Positions 63,026 to 64,000 of a stretch of DNA of 64,000 nucleotides are shown here, piece by piece (the stretch's first letter is position 1; every line of letters begins with the position of its first letter). The stretch covers positions 28,011 to 92,010 of the forward strand of contig JAFKLT010000040.1 in the NCBI GenBank assembly GCA_017309275.1, in the 5' to 3' direction. Made by a program: the position numbers and the translations under genes. The DNA is from Sphingomonadales bacterium (GTDB taxonomy: Bacteria; Pseudomonadota; Alphaproteobacteria; Sphingomonadales; Sphingomonadaceae). The notes below the pieces were generated by a model. It saw only the letters and a list, made by a program, of their open reading frames with translations, had not been told where the DNA came from and did no database searches.

Positions 63026-64000
<975 letters not shown>

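Overview
The window is high-GC DNA from an alphaproteobacterium, most likely a sphingomonad. The grounds are the TonB-dependent receptor, the mix of sphingomonad-style catabolic genes, and a partial OmpA-type barrel protein with a proline-rich linker at the right edge. It has two blocks: a host catabolic cluster (about 0.4-19.7 kb) and a siphovirus-type prophage (about 19.96-63.7 kb).

Host block. A TauD-type dioxygenase, an FAD/NAD(P)-binding protein, a Baeyer-Villiger-type flavoprotein, two acyl-CoA ligases, a crotonase-fold enzyme, an SDR dehydrogenase, a SMP-30-type lactonase, an alpha/beta hydrolase, two adjacent acyl-CoA dehydrogenases, DUF3237 and SnoaL-like proteins, an MFS transporter, a TonB receptor and an IclR regulator are interleaved in divergent units. 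This looks like uptake, oxygenation, ring or ester opening, CoA activation and beta-oxidation of an alicyclic, terpenoid or steroid-like compound; the substrate cannot be read from sequence. Five promoter regions carry a shared dyad, ATCGC-N4-GTGAT, suggesting one regulon.

Prophage. The left junction is the 5' half (39 nt) of a tRNA-Gly(CCC) gene that is never completed, a probable attL. Next come a polysaccharide-modification cargo (two glycosyltransferases and an SGNH/acetylesterase), then a long leftward late operon. Read in its direction of transcription it runs: small and large terminase, gpW-like connector, portal, ClpP-type protease fused to major capsid protein, decoration and connector proteins, tail tube, gpG/gpGT with a -1 frameshift signal, tape measure, tail tip, spanin/holin/endolysin genes, and a large glycosidase-like tail fibre. 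Upstream lies a leftward early operon: Cro-like protein, CII-like protein, cupin, HTH proteins, DNA methyltransferase, sliding clamp, DnaG-type primase, DUF1643 and D5-type helicase. An S24 repressor and a membrane/zinc-ribbon gene sit at the genetic switch, where five copies of a GTTAGC-N4-GCTAAC operator occur. A short rightward operon follows.

The right end is anomalous. The last rightward phage gene runs into a GGC microsatellite and continues directly into an antisense host OmpA-family gene that has lost its C-terminal domain. No integrase and no attR are present. This is either a real deletion between triplet repeats or a misassembly.
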